From Marivita sp003149565 (GTDB lineage: Bacteria; Pseudomonadota; Alphaproteobacteria; Rhodobacterales; Rhodobacteraceae): DNA of 64,000 bases. The stretch lies in assembly GCF_965216415.1 (NCBI RefSeq), contig NZ_CBDCFU010000001.1. The stretch is one strand, 5' to 3'. This document shows positions 1 through 8,140 of the stretch, one piece after another. How positions within the stretch are numbered: the first letter of the stretch is position 1; each line of letters opens with the position of its first letter. Under the pieces are notes generated by a model. That model did no database searches, was not told the origin of the DNA, and saw only the letters and a program-made list of their open reading frames with translations. The translations under genes were made by a program, and so were the position numbers.

Positions 1-248
1 TCCGGGGCGCCCTTCCATGGCAGGCGCCCCATTTCCCGAAGTACCGCATCGTCATAGTGGAACCCGTCCATTGGCAGGATCGCGACCTCGCCCGGATGGC
101 CATCCTGCACCCTTTCGGCCAGTGTCTCGACCGTCGTGCTCTTGCCCGAGCCCGGAGCGCCGGCGATGGCAACGAATTGCCGCCCGGAGTGCTCCAGAAG
201 GGTGCGGGCCTCGGCAACGAGGCCGTCAATGTCGATGCGCCGGCCCAT
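1..248 (-). CDS. P-loop nucleoside/fructose-type kinase (FrcK-like), 3' end beyond window
   Basis: Only the N-terminal 82 or so residues lie in the window. They contain a Walker A loop (GAPGSGKST) about 30 residues from the start and an MDGFH(Y/F)D-like segment typical of the uridine-kinase/pantothenate-kinase-like P-loop kinases that accompany sugar ABC operons in Rhodobacteraceae and rhizobia (FrcK). The start ATG at 248 shares one base with the stop of the upstream isomerase gene (TGATG), so the two are translationally coupled. It is probably the last or next-to-last gene of the operon and would phosphorylate the imported or isomerised sugar in the cytoplasm; the substrate is inferred from context only. 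Confidence 0.8.
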   Translation of the reverse strand, partial: MGRRIDIDGLVAEARTLLEHSGRQFVAIAGAPGSGKSTTVETLAERVQDGHPGEVAILPMDGFHYDDAVLREMGRLPWKGAP

Positions 249-1096
249 CAGATCAGGCGATACTGTGCGGCTTTGTTGCGAAGGAAGGGCAGGCCCTTGG
301 ACATGACCTCGTCATGGTCCTTGGCGACGGGGCGCCAGACAGCCAGCCCGAAACCCACCTCTGGGGGCATGTTGATGAAGCTCTCCATCGCCAGACCGCC
401 CTTGAAGTCGATTGCCTTGAGCGTGGCAAAGACCTCGTCCCAGTCACAGCAGCCTTCGCCGGGTGTGCCGCGGTCGCTTTCGCTGAGGTGAATGTACTTC
501 AGGTAGTCGCGGGCATCCAGGATGCCGTTTGCAGCGCCCTTTTCCTCGATGTTCATATGGTAGGTGTCGAGGTGGATAAAGATGTTGTCCGAGCCGACCC
601 GCTCGATCATGTCACGCGCCTGCCAGCCCGTGTTGATCAGGTGGTTTTCGTAGCGGTTGACGGGTTCGATGCCAAAGAGCAGCCCGACGGATTTCGCATA
701 TTTCGACACCACGTCCAGGACTTGGGCAATGTTGTCGTATTCTCCTTGCGTCGGCCAAGTGCCGGTGCGTTGACCGATCCCGCCAAATGTCACGCCGGAC
801 AGCGCCTCGGCCCCGCAGGCCTTGGTCTGGTCGATTGCCAGTTTCAGATAGTCGATGGCGCCTTCGGGATTGACCGAAGCCCAATTCTGCTCCGGCAGCC
901 CCAGCGAGCAGATCGCGCCCAATCCGTTTTTCTCCAGAAGATCGGCGGTATGGGCGGTATCGACATCGGTCGGGCGCAGCATCGGAATTTCGATAAAGTC
1001 CACGCCATAGGTCACCGCGCCTTTGACGGCTCTTTCGGCGCCTTCGCGGTCCCAGTTCATTGTCCACATGCTCGTGTGAACGCCAAAGCCATGCAT
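248..1096 (-). CDS. Ketose 3-epimerase-family TIM-barrel isomerase
   Basis: A 282-residue AP-endonuclease-2-like TIM barrel of the D-tagatose/D-psicose 3-epimerase family. The four metal/catalytic positions of that family are present: Glu144 (GIEPVNRYE), Asp177 (HLDTYHMN), His203 (YIHLSESD) and Glu238 (AMESF). It would interconvert C3 epimers of a ketose (for example allulose and fructose) in the cytoplasm. It directly abuts the permease gene at 1097 and overlaps the kinase start by one base, which places it as the catabolic step between uptake and phosphorylation. A paralog lies at 33231-34079 in which Glu144 and Glu238 are both Asp. Exact substrate not determinable from sequence. Confidence 0.85.
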   Translation of the reverse strand: MHGFGVHTSMWTMNWDREGAERAVKGAVTYGVDFIEIPMLRPTDVDTAHTADLLEKNGLGAICSLGLPEQNWASVNPEGAIDYLKLAIDQTKACGAEALSGVTFGGIGQRTGTWPTQGEYDNIAQVLDVVSKYAKSVGLLFGIEPVNRYENHLINTGWQARDMIERVGSDNIFIHLDTYHMNIEEKGAANGILDARDYLKYIHLSESDRGTPGEGCCDWDEVFATLKAIDFKGGLAMESFINMPPEVGFGLAVWRPVAKDHDEVMSKGLPFLRNKAAQYRLI

Positions 1097-2119
1097 TTAC
1101 TTGTCCTTTCCCAAGAGGAATTTGAATGTTCGCTGTATTTGACCGGATCGCAGAACCATGACGCCGATCAGGGAAAGCCCCCAGACGGCGGTCGAAAGGT
1201 GCTGGTTCGCGCCGACAAGGTTCAGGCCCGACGACAGCACCTGCAGGATAACCAGCGCGATGATGACGGGTGTGACTCGGCCATGCCCGCCGAACGGATC
1301 GATGCCGCCAAGGAAACAGGCCAGCACAGTGATCAGCAGCATTGCTTCACCATGGCCCACGCGGACAGAATTGAAGCGCGCGGCCATCAGGATTCCCGCG
1401 ATCGCGCAGAGCACGCCGGAGAGGGTGTAGATCAGGACCAGGGTGCGTTTGGCGTTCAGGCCAGCGTATTCCGCCGCCTTCATGTTCGATCCGGTCATGT
1501 AGACCGAGAACCCATGGGGGGAGCGGCGCAACAGGACATGCCAGCCGAAGGCAACCAGACCAAAAAGGATCAGCGGAACCGGAATACCGATCAGGCTGCC
1601 GTGGCCCAGCACGCGCATGTAGTCTGGAAAGCCCGAGATATCGCCGCCACGGGTCAGGAACTCACCCAGTCCGCGCAGGAAGATCATCATCGCCAGCGAG
1701 ACAAGGATCGGGTGCGCGCCGACGTAGGCGACCACCCCTCCCATCACGGCGCCGGCCAGAGCGCCAACAACCACCGCAAGCGCGCAGCCGAGGACAAAGC
1801 CGCCGATCCCGGCCTCGGCTCCGCCGAACTGCATGAGAGTCCAAGCCAGCGTCAGGCCGCTGATATTGGCCGTGTACACGATGGCCAGGTTCAGCCCGCC
1901 GGACAGGATCGGCGCCAGCATCGCCAGTGTCAGCAGTCCCAGAAGCGGCATCTGGAAGCCCATGGAACCCAGGTTCGCTCCGGTCAGGAAACGGGGCGAG
2001 GCCACGGAGAAAACCACCACGAGCAACGCGAGCATGGCCAGCAGGGACAGGTTCTCACCGGTCGCCGCATTGAGGTTGACGCCCTTTTGGCCGGGCAGGC
2101 GCGAGAATCGAGACATCAC
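1097..2119 (-). CDS. Sugar ABC transporter permease (RbsC family)
   Basis: A 340-residue polytopic inner-membrane protein with about ten hydrophobic segments and the BPD_transp_2 fold of the RbsC/AraH/XylH group (for example the GGINPFGG-like stretch, here CFLGGIDPFGGHGRV, in the cytoplasmic loop that contacts the ATPase). It is the second permease of the operon: its start overlaps the end of the other permease by 4 bases (ATGA). Two different permease subunits suggest a heterodimeric channel working with the two-domain ATPase at 3101-4606 and the binding protein at 4674-5657. Sugar specificity unknown. Confidence 0.88.
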   Translation of the reverse strand: MMSRFSRLPGQKGVNLNAATGENLSLLAMLALLVVVFSVASPRFLTGANLGSMGFQMPLLGLLTLAMLAPILSGGLNLAIVYTANISGLTLAWTLMQFGGAEAGIGGFVLGCALAVVVGALAGAVMGGVVAYVGAHPILVSLAMMIFLRGLGEFLTRGGDISGFPDYMRVLGHGSLIGIPVPLILFGLVAFGWHVLLRRSPHGFSVYMTGSNMKAAEYAGLNAKRTLVLIYTLSGVLCAIAGILMAARFNSVRVGHGEAMLLITVLACFLGGIDPFGGHGRVTPVIIALVILQVLSSGLNLVGANQHLSTAVWGLSLIGVMVLRSGQIQRTFKFLLGKDK

Positions 2120-3108
2120 GACCGGGCCTCCTTTTTGCGGAAGAATTGGCTAAGGTCGATGTTCGAGGTCGAGATCGCGATCAGGATTGCCGCGCCGATG
2201 ATCATCTGGAAGGCAAATGGCGAGACACCCAGAAGGTTCAACCCGTTCTGCGTGATCGCCACGAACATCACGCCCAGGATACAGCCAAGGATCGTCCCCT
2301 TGCCGCCGCCAAGGCGCGCACCGCCCAGGACCACTGCGGCCAAAACGTCCAGTTCACGACCATAGAGGGCGTTGGGGACCACTTCTTTCACGATGTTCAC
2401 CTGCATCAACCCGGCGATGCCGGCCATCAGCCCCATCCAGCCGAACGCGACGCCCTGCATGACGGCGATATTGACCCCCGCGCGGCGCGCGCCTTCGGGA
2501 TTGTCACCGAAGGCATAGAGCTGCCGCCCGATATTCGTGCGCTGGATCAGCACCCAGGTGGCGACGACACAGCCGATCGTGACTGCGACGGACAGGGTCA
2601 GTTCGGACCAGATTCCTTGCGCATTTTCATGTTCGAAAATGAAAATCCGCGCCGTCCACCAGTCCGGCAGATTGTAGATATTGCGCCCACCGCTAAAGAA
2701 CATCAGCAGTCCGAAAAAGGCGTTGAAGGTGGCGATGGTGACCACGATGGATATGATCCGGAATCCGTGGATCAGCCAGGCGTTCAGCAAGCCAAGCAGG
2801 ACGCCGAGAGAGCCGCAGAAGAGGAACCCCAGCAGCCAGTTACCGCCGCCGACGCTCATCAGCAGCTTGGCCGCCACGTATTGAACGACGGATGAGGCCA
2901 CCGCGAAGGATATGTCGATCCCGCCCGCAATCAGCACGACCAGAAGGCCCACGGCCCAGATCAGGTTCACCGCATTGTTGTTCAGGAGGGATGTCAGGTT
3001 CGGCAGCGTGGCGAATTGCGGGGCAGCAAAGGACAGGAGGATACAAAGGACAGCCAGGACGACGGCCAATCGCACCTCGATTGTATAGCGGAGCAGAGCG
3101 TCACGCAT
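2116..3108 (-). CDS. Sugar ABC transporter permease (RbsC family)
   Basis: A 330-residue multi-spanning membrane protein of the RbsC family with a conserved AVVLGGARLGGGKGT cytoplasmic loop. It overlaps the upstream ATPase gene by 8 bases and the downstream permease gene by 4 bases, a tightly coupled arrangement. It is inferred to pair with the product of 1097-2119 to form the translocation pore for the sugar delivered by the binding protein. Confidence 0.88.
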   Translation of the reverse strand: MRDALLRYTIEVRLAVVLAVLCILLSFAAPQFATLPNLTSLLNNNAVNLIWAVGLLVVLIAGGIDISFAVASSVVQYVAAKLLMSVGGGNWLLGFLFCGSLGVLLGLLNAWLIHGFRIISIVVTIATFNAFFGLLMFFSGGRNIYNLPDWWTARIFIFEHENAQGIWSELTLSVAVTIGCVVATWVLIQRTNIGRQLYAFGDNPEGARRAGVNIAVMQGVAFGWMGLMAGIAGLMQVNIVKEVVPNALYGRELDVLAAVVLGGARLGGGKGTILGCILGVMFVAITQNGLNLLGVSPFAFQMIIGAAILIAISTSNIDLSQFFRKKEARS

Positions 3109-4606
3109 AGATTTGCTCCTCGAGCTGGGGCACCGTGATGGTGCGCGGGTCGTATTCCTTGACGATGCGACCGTCCGCCATGTGCAGGATGCGGTCGGAA
3201 TGGTGCATGACCTCTGTGACCTCGTCCGAGATCAGCAGAATGGCGAGCCCCTCGTCGGCCAGCTCGCGGACGATACGAAAGATCCCCGCCCGCGCGCCTA
3301 CATCGACGCCCACGGTCGGGCTGTCGAGGATCAGAAGGCGCGGCTCGGTCGCCAGCCATTTGGCCAGGACGACCTTTTGCTGGTTGCCGCCCGACAGGGT
3401 TGAGATCGCATCCGATGGCGCGCCGATCTTCACCCCCAGTTCGCGGATCCAGTGCCGCACGATCTCTGCCTTGCGGGTGTCGGAAATCAGCCCCGTGGCC
3501 GTCGTAAGCCTGCGCAGAACAGAGATGACGATGTTGTCCTCGATCGACTGTTTCTGCAAGAGTCCCAGCGACAGGCGATCCTCCGAGACATAGGCCATGC
3601 CCTTCTGGATCGCCTCGCGGATATTGCTCGGACGGTAGCGGGCCCCGTTCAGCGTCATCTGCCCGGAATCGGCGCGGCGCATTCCCATCATCACATGGGC
3701 CAGTTCCGTGCGCCCGGCCCCTATGAGGCCGGTCAGGCCCAGCACTTCACCGCCCCTGATCGTCAGCGAGACATCGTTGAAATCGTTATGCCTTGACAGT
3801 CCTATTGTCTCGAACACGACCGGCGAATCAGGAAGATCGCGTGCAACGACTTCGTTTTCGATCAGGTGGCCGGTCATCAATTCGCCCAGCCGGGCCTGTG
3901 TCATATCCTTGGTCGGATAAACACCGACGAGGTTGCCGTCTCGAACCACGGTGACGCGTTCTGCGATTTCCAGCACTTCGGCAAGGCGATGCGAGACGAA
4001 AACGATTGCCACTCCGTCGCCCGACAGCTTGCGCACGATATCCAGCAGGCGGTCCGTTTCGGATTGTGTCAGGGAGGCGGTTGGCTCATCCATGAAAATC
4101 AGCCTGGCGTCATTCATCAGGGCGCGGGCGATGGCCACCACCTGGCGCTGCGCAATGGGCAGATCGTTGAGCGGCGCACTCAGCGGCATGTCGACCCCAA
4201 GCCGTGCCAGAACTTCCCCGGCGCGCCTGATCATCTCACCGTAGCGGACCGACCGGGGCCGCAGCCCCACGAGATCGTCAAAGGCAATGTTCTCTGCCAC
4301 GGTCATATGCGGGAACAACGCAAGATCCTGCCAGATCACCGACACACCCTTTTCACGGGCCTGCACAGGATTGATCCGTTCGATCTTTTCACCGAACAGT
4401 TCGATCAACTCGGCGTCTTCGGGCTGGTGAACGCCGGTCACGGTCTTGATCAGCGTGGATTTCCCGCACCCGTTTTCGCCTGCGAGGCAGTGAACTTCTC
4501 CGGCGCGAACTTCGAAATCGACCTGGTTCAGAGCCTGTACGCCGCCAAAAGCCTTCGAGACCTTGTGGAGGCGCAGCGCAAACCGTTCTGCCACAGCAGT
4601 TGTCAT
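3101..4606 (-). CDS. Sugar ABC transporter ATPase, two nucleotide-binding domains (RbsA/MglA-like)
   Basis: A 501-residue protein with two tandem ABC domains, the normal length for RbsA/MglA/FrcA. The first domain has Walker A GENGCGKST near residue 43 and Walker B LIFMDEPTAS; the second has the usual degenerate P-loop (GLIGAGRTELA), an LSGGNQQKV signature and LLILDSPTVGVD. An AGGTGA-like ribosome-binding site precedes ATG at 4606, just after a stem-loop that separates it from the binding-protein gene. It energises uptake through the permeases encoded immediately downstream. Confidence 0.92.
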   Translation of the reverse strand: MTTAVAERFALRLHKVSKAFGGVQALNQVDFEVRAGEVHCLAGENGCGKSTLIKTVTGVHQPEDAELIELFGEKIERINPVQAREKGVSVIWQDLALFPHMTVAENIAFDDLVGLRPRSVRYGEMIRRAGEVLARLGVDMPLSAPLNDLPIAQRQVVAIARALMNDARLIFMDEPTASLTQSETDRLLDIVRKLSGDGVAIVFVSHRLAEVLEIAERVTVVRDGNLVGVYPTKDMTQARLGELMTGHLIENEVVARDLPDSPVVFETIGLSRHNDFNDVSLTIRGGEVLGLTGLIGAGRTELAHVMMGMRRADSGQMTLNGARYRPSNIREAIQKGMAYVSEDRLSLGLLQKQSIEDNIVISVLRRLTTATGLISDTRKAEIVRHWIRELGVKIGAPSDAISTLSGGNQQKVVLAKWLATEPRLLILDSPTVGVDVGARAGIFRIVRELADEGLAILLISDEVTEVMHHSDRILHMADGRIVKEYDPRTITVPQLEEQIYA

Positions 4607-4633
4607 ACGTCACCTGTAAAAAAGTTGGGAGTT

Positions 4634-4659
4634 GCAGGCGGGATTGCCGCCCCGCCTGC
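4634..4659 (-). terminator. Stem-loop between binding-protein and ATPase genes (attenuator or mRNA stabiliser)
   Basis: Perfect 9-bp inverted repeat (GCAGGCGGG at 4634-4642 and CCCGCCTGC at 4651-4659) with an 8-nt loop. On the minus strand it is followed within about 10 nt by a T-run (4618-4623). It sits between the highly expressed binding-protein gene and the ATPase gene, where such hairpins give partial termination or protect the upstream mRNA. The same layout recurs at 51511-51538 and 60976-60994. Confidence 0.7.
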
Positions 4660-4673
4660 CGCCGATCGCAGGA

Positions 4674-5657
4674 TTAAAGCCCCTTGTCGGCCAGTTCGTC
4701 CACGGTGTTCTTGTTGATTTCCAAGAGGTTGTCCGTGATGATATCCCGCTGTTCGAAATCGGGGTCGATCACGCCCAGTCCGGGCACGTTCATGCCTGCC
4801 TCGATCTTTTCACCATCGGCAAGCATGTCACCCAGCGTCACGAAGACTTCGCCAGCCTGCGCGGGGTTCCACATGAAGCCGCCGGCCAGAACACCAGCAT
4901 GAATCATCTTGCGCCCCTGACCAGGAGAGAACGGCCCCATGACGTGGATCTCGCCGGTCTTGCGGCGCTCTTCCACGGCGCGGCCTGCACCAATCGGCCC
5001 TTGGCTGCCAAATGCGAGGAACCCCCTGAGGTCGGGATTGGCGGCAATCAGGTCCAAGGCGGTTGAGCGGCTGTCATCCACGTTTTCCGCCACGCCGTAA
5101 CGGTCGCCGACGATCTCGATGTCAGGGCGGTTCTCTTCCATCCACGCAATGGCGGCATCGGCCCATGCATTGTGCAGAGGCACCGTCAGGGAGCCGACGT
5201 AAACCGCGTATTTGCCGCCGTCAGGGGTCTTGTCGGAGAGGAGCTTGGCATGAGCTTCGCCAAATCCTTCGGCTGAAGCGAGTTCAAAATTCCAATCCAC
5301 GTTTTCAAGACCGGGGCCCTCGTGGGAAATGACGATGATCCCCGCATCGCGCGCTTTTTTCAGAACGGGCTCAAGCGCGGCTTCGTCATTGGGGACCACG
5401 CCGATCACGTCGACGCCCTTGGCAATAAGGTCCTCGATCGCCTGCACCTGAAGCGACGGGTCGGCAGACACCGGGCCGATCATTTCCGCCTCCACGCCCA
5501 GTTCCTTGGCGCGGCGCTCAATCCCGTCTTCCATCGCGTTGAACCACGGAATGCCGCCGATCTTGACGACGACACCAATCGAGGTTTCGGCAGCTACCGC
5601 TGTCGAGAAACCAATCGTCAACGCCAAGGCGCTGACCAGACCTTTCACTTTCATCAT
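4674..5657 (-). CDS. Periplasmic sugar-binding protein (RbsB/LsrB-like family)
   Basis: A 327-residue type I periplasmic binding protein with a Sec signal peptide (MMKVKGLVSALALTIGFSTAVAA, cleavage after AVAA likely). The mature start TSIGVVVKIGGIPWF and the internal IAKGVDVIGVVPND follow the pentose/AI-2/rhamnose-binding pattern (Peripla_BP_4). It is the first gene of the minus-strand operon and is preceded by an AGGAG-type ribosome-binding site. Relatives of this type are often labelled autoinducer-2 binding, but neighbouring epimerase and kinase genes point to a ketose or related sugar; specificity is unresolved. Confidence 0.87.
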   Translation of the reverse strand: MMKVKGLVSALALTIGFSTAVAAETSIGVVVKIGGIPWFNAMEDGIERRAKELGVEAEMIGPVSADPSLQVQAIEDLIAKGVDVIGVVPNDEAALEPVLKKARDAGIIVISHEGPGLENVDWNFELASAEGFGEAHAKLLSDKTPDGGKYAVYVGSLTVPLHNAWADAAIAWMEENRPDIEIVGDRYGVAENVDDSRSTALDLIAANPDLRGFLAFGSQGPIGAGRAVEERRKTGEIHVMGPFSPGQGRKMIHAGVLAGGFMWNPAQAGEVFVTLGDMLADGEKIEAGMNVPGLGVIDPDFEQRDIITDNLLEINKNTVDELADKGL

Positions 5658-5783
5658 GTTCTCCTCCCGACGCGGGCGTGCCCGTCGGACATAGTTTGCA
5701 CAACCGATTGCGCTTTTGTTGCAAAAAAAAGTCTGCGGCCCTGCATAGGGGGATCAGACTCGCTCACCTCCAAGGTGCACAAT

Positions 5784-5801
5784 CGATGTTGCAAACCATC
5801 G
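5784..5801. promoter_or_regulatory. Candidate LacI-type operator in divergent promoter region
   Basis: An 18-bp inverted repeat, CGATG-N8-CATCG (5784-5801), lies in the 215-bp space between the divergent binding-protein gene (starts 5657) and LacI-family gene (starts 5873). Its core TTGCAA (5789-5794) is repeated at 5719-5724. The position and dyad symmetry suit control of both transcripts by the adjacent LacI-family protein; assignment is inference. Confidence 0.45.
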
Positions 5802-5872
5802 TGATTTTCATGCAGTGTGTCAACACCCACTTGGGAAACTTTTGAATCTGCTAGTCCTGATCCGGTAACTTA

Positions 5873-6916
5873 ATGAAAAAACTCCAAAAAGAAACGATTT
5901 ACGACATTGCTCAAAAAGCGGGGTCTTCTGCGTCGACCGTAAGTGCAGCCCTGAACGGGACCTGGAAAAAACGCCGCATCGCGCGCGCGACAGCCGAACG
6001 GATCATCGCGATTGCGCGTGAGCAAGGGTATTCCACGAATCTCCAGGCACGGGCCTTGCGCACTTCACGTTCGGGCCTCGTGGCCTTACTGGTTCCAGAA
6101 TACAATCGCTTCTTTTCCAGTATCGCGCAGACTTTTTCCGACGAAGTCCGCGCGCGGAACCAATGCCCGGTTATCATTTCGACCGGCCGCGACACGGAGA
6201 AGGAACACGAAACCGTCAGCGATCTGATGTCGTGGTCAATCGACGCGATTTTCTTTGTCGGGGCGGTCGCCCCGGATGAGCTGAGCAAACAGTGTCAGAA
6301 CGCCGAGATCCCTCATGTGTTCGTTGACCAACCCTGTGACCTGGCCCCTTCCGTGGTAACTGACAGCCGGACAGGGGCGCGCATCCTGACGCGTGAAATC
6401 CTGAGTAGCATGACCAAACGCGGGGTCAGGATCGGGGAAACCCCCCGCGACACGATCTATTTTCTTGGAGGGGACCGCAGGCTGCCCTCGACCCGGAACC
6501 GTGTCGCAGGTTTTTCCGACGCGATTTATGCCCACGTCGGGCATCTGGATGCAAAACAGATCATCGCGGAGACCTATGATCTCGATGTGGCGACCGCCTC
6601 GATCTCGGCCTTATACCGGGAACTGGGCGGGCTCCCGCGCGGACTCTTCATCAATTCCGATTCCGTGTTCGAAGGCGCCCTTCGTTTTCTTGCGAAACTG
6701 CCCGAGGCAGAACTTGCCGCCTGTTCGATGGGATGCTTCGACTACGAGCCGTTGGGTCAATTGCTGCGTTTCCCAGTCCACATGGTGCGGCAGCGGCACA
6801 AGATGCTCGTCCAACGGGCCTTTACCCTGCTCGAGACCAAGAGCCCACCTGTGATCGAAATGGTTCAGCCAGAACTTTACCCCGCGCCGGGGCCGAGCGC
6901 GTTCGACGGGGTCTGA
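5873..6916 (+). CDS. LacI-family transcriptional regulator
   Basis: A 347-residue protein with an N-terminal LacI helix-turn-helix (TIYDIAQKAGSSASTVSAAL, residues 9-28, then the hinge-proximal ALRTSRSG) and a periplasmic-binding-protein-like sugar-sensing domain from about residue 65. It is divergent from the ABC operon 1-5657 and is the probable local repressor, with the ketose or its phosphate as inducer. The effector is not predictable. About 300 bp of decayed DNA follows before the IS6 relic. Confidence 0.9.
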   Translation: MKKLQKETIYDIAQKAGSSASTVSAALNGTWKKRRIARATAERIIAIAREQGYSTNLQARALRTSRSGLVALLVPEYNRFFSSIAQTFSDEVRARNQCPVIISTGRDTEKEHETVSDLMSWSIDAIFFVGAVAPDELSKQCQNAEIPHVFVDQPCDLAPSVVTDSRTGARILTREILSSMTKRGVRIGETPRDTIYFLGGDRRLPSTRNRVAGFSDAIYAHVGHLDAKQIIAETYDLDVATASISALYRELGGLPRGLFINSDSVFEGALRFLAKLPEAELAACSMGCFDYEPLGQLLRFPVHMVRQRHKMLVQRAFTLLETKSPPVIEMVQPELYPAPGPSAFDGV

Positions 6917-7064
6917 GAGGCTTGACCACAGAGTTGGTCGCACTGAAAAAGCCGTCCGCCGTTCGCTGAAAACTTTCCAATCTCGACCGACTTGAAGCCG
7001 AAAGACGGCACAGGCAGGCAGAAGAACCTTAGGGCATCTGGCGATGGCCGAAACCCTGTTTTGC

Positions 7065-7222
7065 TCATAGCGAAATGACCTGACCGCAAGACTGAATCGG
7101 AATTTCATACGAGATGCTCCACCCGTTCCGGTCGACCGCGTCAGCGAGCCCTTGGATGTCGAGAGAGTGGCCGTGGATCACGAAACGAAAGCGAGCGCCG
7201 TAATAGTCGCAGACGTCACGCC
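7065..7222 (-). pseudogene. 3' remnant of an unidentified gene cut by IS6
   Basis: The minus strand stays open for about 52 codons up to the IS6 end at 7223 and ends at a TGA (7067-7065). The translation (…YYGARFRFVIHGHSLDIQGL…SISYEIPIQS…) has a natural amino-acid composition, unlike the other frames. I do not recognise the family. It is read as the C-terminal end of a gene truncated by the insertion element. The stretch 6917-7064 shows nothing clear. Confidence 0.3.
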
Positions 7223-8032
7223 GGCTTTGTCAGGTTGCTGACGCCGCATCGGCTGGGTAGTTCTCTATCATAGTGAACATCGAAGATTTGTCCCGGATCT
7301 AAGGCTTCCGGTTTCCGCGGAGTGTGATTGGTTAGGCCGTTTGGGCCTACCATCGGATCGCTCTGAGCCTACGCGACGTCGAAGATCTGTTGGCGGAACG
7401 CGGTGTCGCAGTTTCGTACGAGACGATCCGTGACTGGGTAAACCGGTTCGGGCATCAGTTTGCCGCAAAGATCCGCCGGGACCGTTCAGCGCCGGCGGAT
7501 AAATGACATCTCGATGAAGTCGTGATCCGGATCAAGGGGCGGAGCCATTGGCTTTGGCGGGCCGTCGACGCCGAAGGCGATGTGCTCGAAATCCTGATCC
7601 AATCACGGCGCAATAAGGCCGCGGCCCACCGTTTCCTCCGCAAACTCATGAAACGATGGGGCCAGCCCCGTGCCCTGGTGACGGACAAACTGCGATCCTA
7701 CGGCGCCGTCAAGGCACAGATCATGCCCAGCGTAGAACATCGTCAACACAAAGGGTTAAACAACAGGAGCGAGGCGTCCCATCGGCACACGCGGCGGCGC
7801 GAGAAGATCATGGGCCGTTTCAAATCGCCGCGCCAAGCACAGCGATTTCTATCCGTCCACGATCAGATCGCCAACTTGTTCCGCCCCAAACGCCACCGCC
7901 TATCCGCCAGATCCTATCGCCATGCGAGGTCAGATGCGTTCAGCCTCTGGGCTGGCTATGCCGCAAAACTGACCGCCTGTTTACAGGAAGTCACCCATAG
8001 GGATGGTCGCCCGTCAACAACCTGACAAAGCC
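7223..8032 (+). mobile_element. IS6-family element (type A), left copy, inactive
   Basis: An 810-bp element bounded by terminal inverted repeats GGCTTTGTCAGGTTGCTGACG (7223-7243) and its inverted partner (8012-8032). It is the same length as, and a near-identical but opposite-facing copy of, the intact element at 22234-23043. No 8-bp target duplication is visible (flanks GTCACGCC and CTTCTCAG), so it was probably rearranged after insertion. Confidence 0.9.
7273..8025 (+). pseudogene. IS6-family transposase with three in-frame stops
   Basis: The DDE transposase frame is collinear with the intact copy (22286-22996) without any frameshift, but has TAA at 7300 (AAA in the intact copy), TAG at 7333 (TAC in the intact copy) and TGA at 7504 (TGG in the intact copy, in the WHLDEV motif next to the first catalytic Asp). 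The normal stop TGA has also become TGT, so the frame reads through to 8025. The result is a non-functional transposase that decayed by point substitution only. Confidence 0.85.
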
Positions 8033-8040
8033 CTTCTCAG

Positions 8041-8066
8041 TCCGGACAAAACAATCTGACAATCCC
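8041..8066 (+). repeat. 26-bp direct repeat, left copy
   Basis: TCCGGACAAAACAATCTGAC and the six bases after it match 11817-11842 at 24 of 26 positions in the same orientation. The sequence resembles an IS6-type terminus (CCTGACAATCC versus CCTGACAAAGCC). The pair brackets htpG and the IS5-type element. Confidence 0.7.
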
Positions 8067-8140
8067 GCCGCAAATCCTGGCGTTGAAAGCGTTTCCCAGC
8101 TCCCTTAAATCCCTGCCAAAATCTGATGTTGGAGGCGCAT

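Noticed and set aside
17..2365. A 782-residue plus-strand open frame
   Set aside because: It is antisense to the clearly coding isomerase and permease genes, has low-complexity His/Gln/Arg-rich composition, and no ribosome-binding site.
4674..5657. Annotation as LsrB autoinducer-2 receptor
   Set aside because: Sequence type is compatible, but no Lsr processing genes are present and the epimerase/kinase neighbours favour a sugar.
7215..8040. 8-bp target duplication for the left IS6 copy
   Set aside because: Flanking octamers GTCACGCC and CTTCTCAG do not match; the same test fails for 17540-18355 and 22234-23043.
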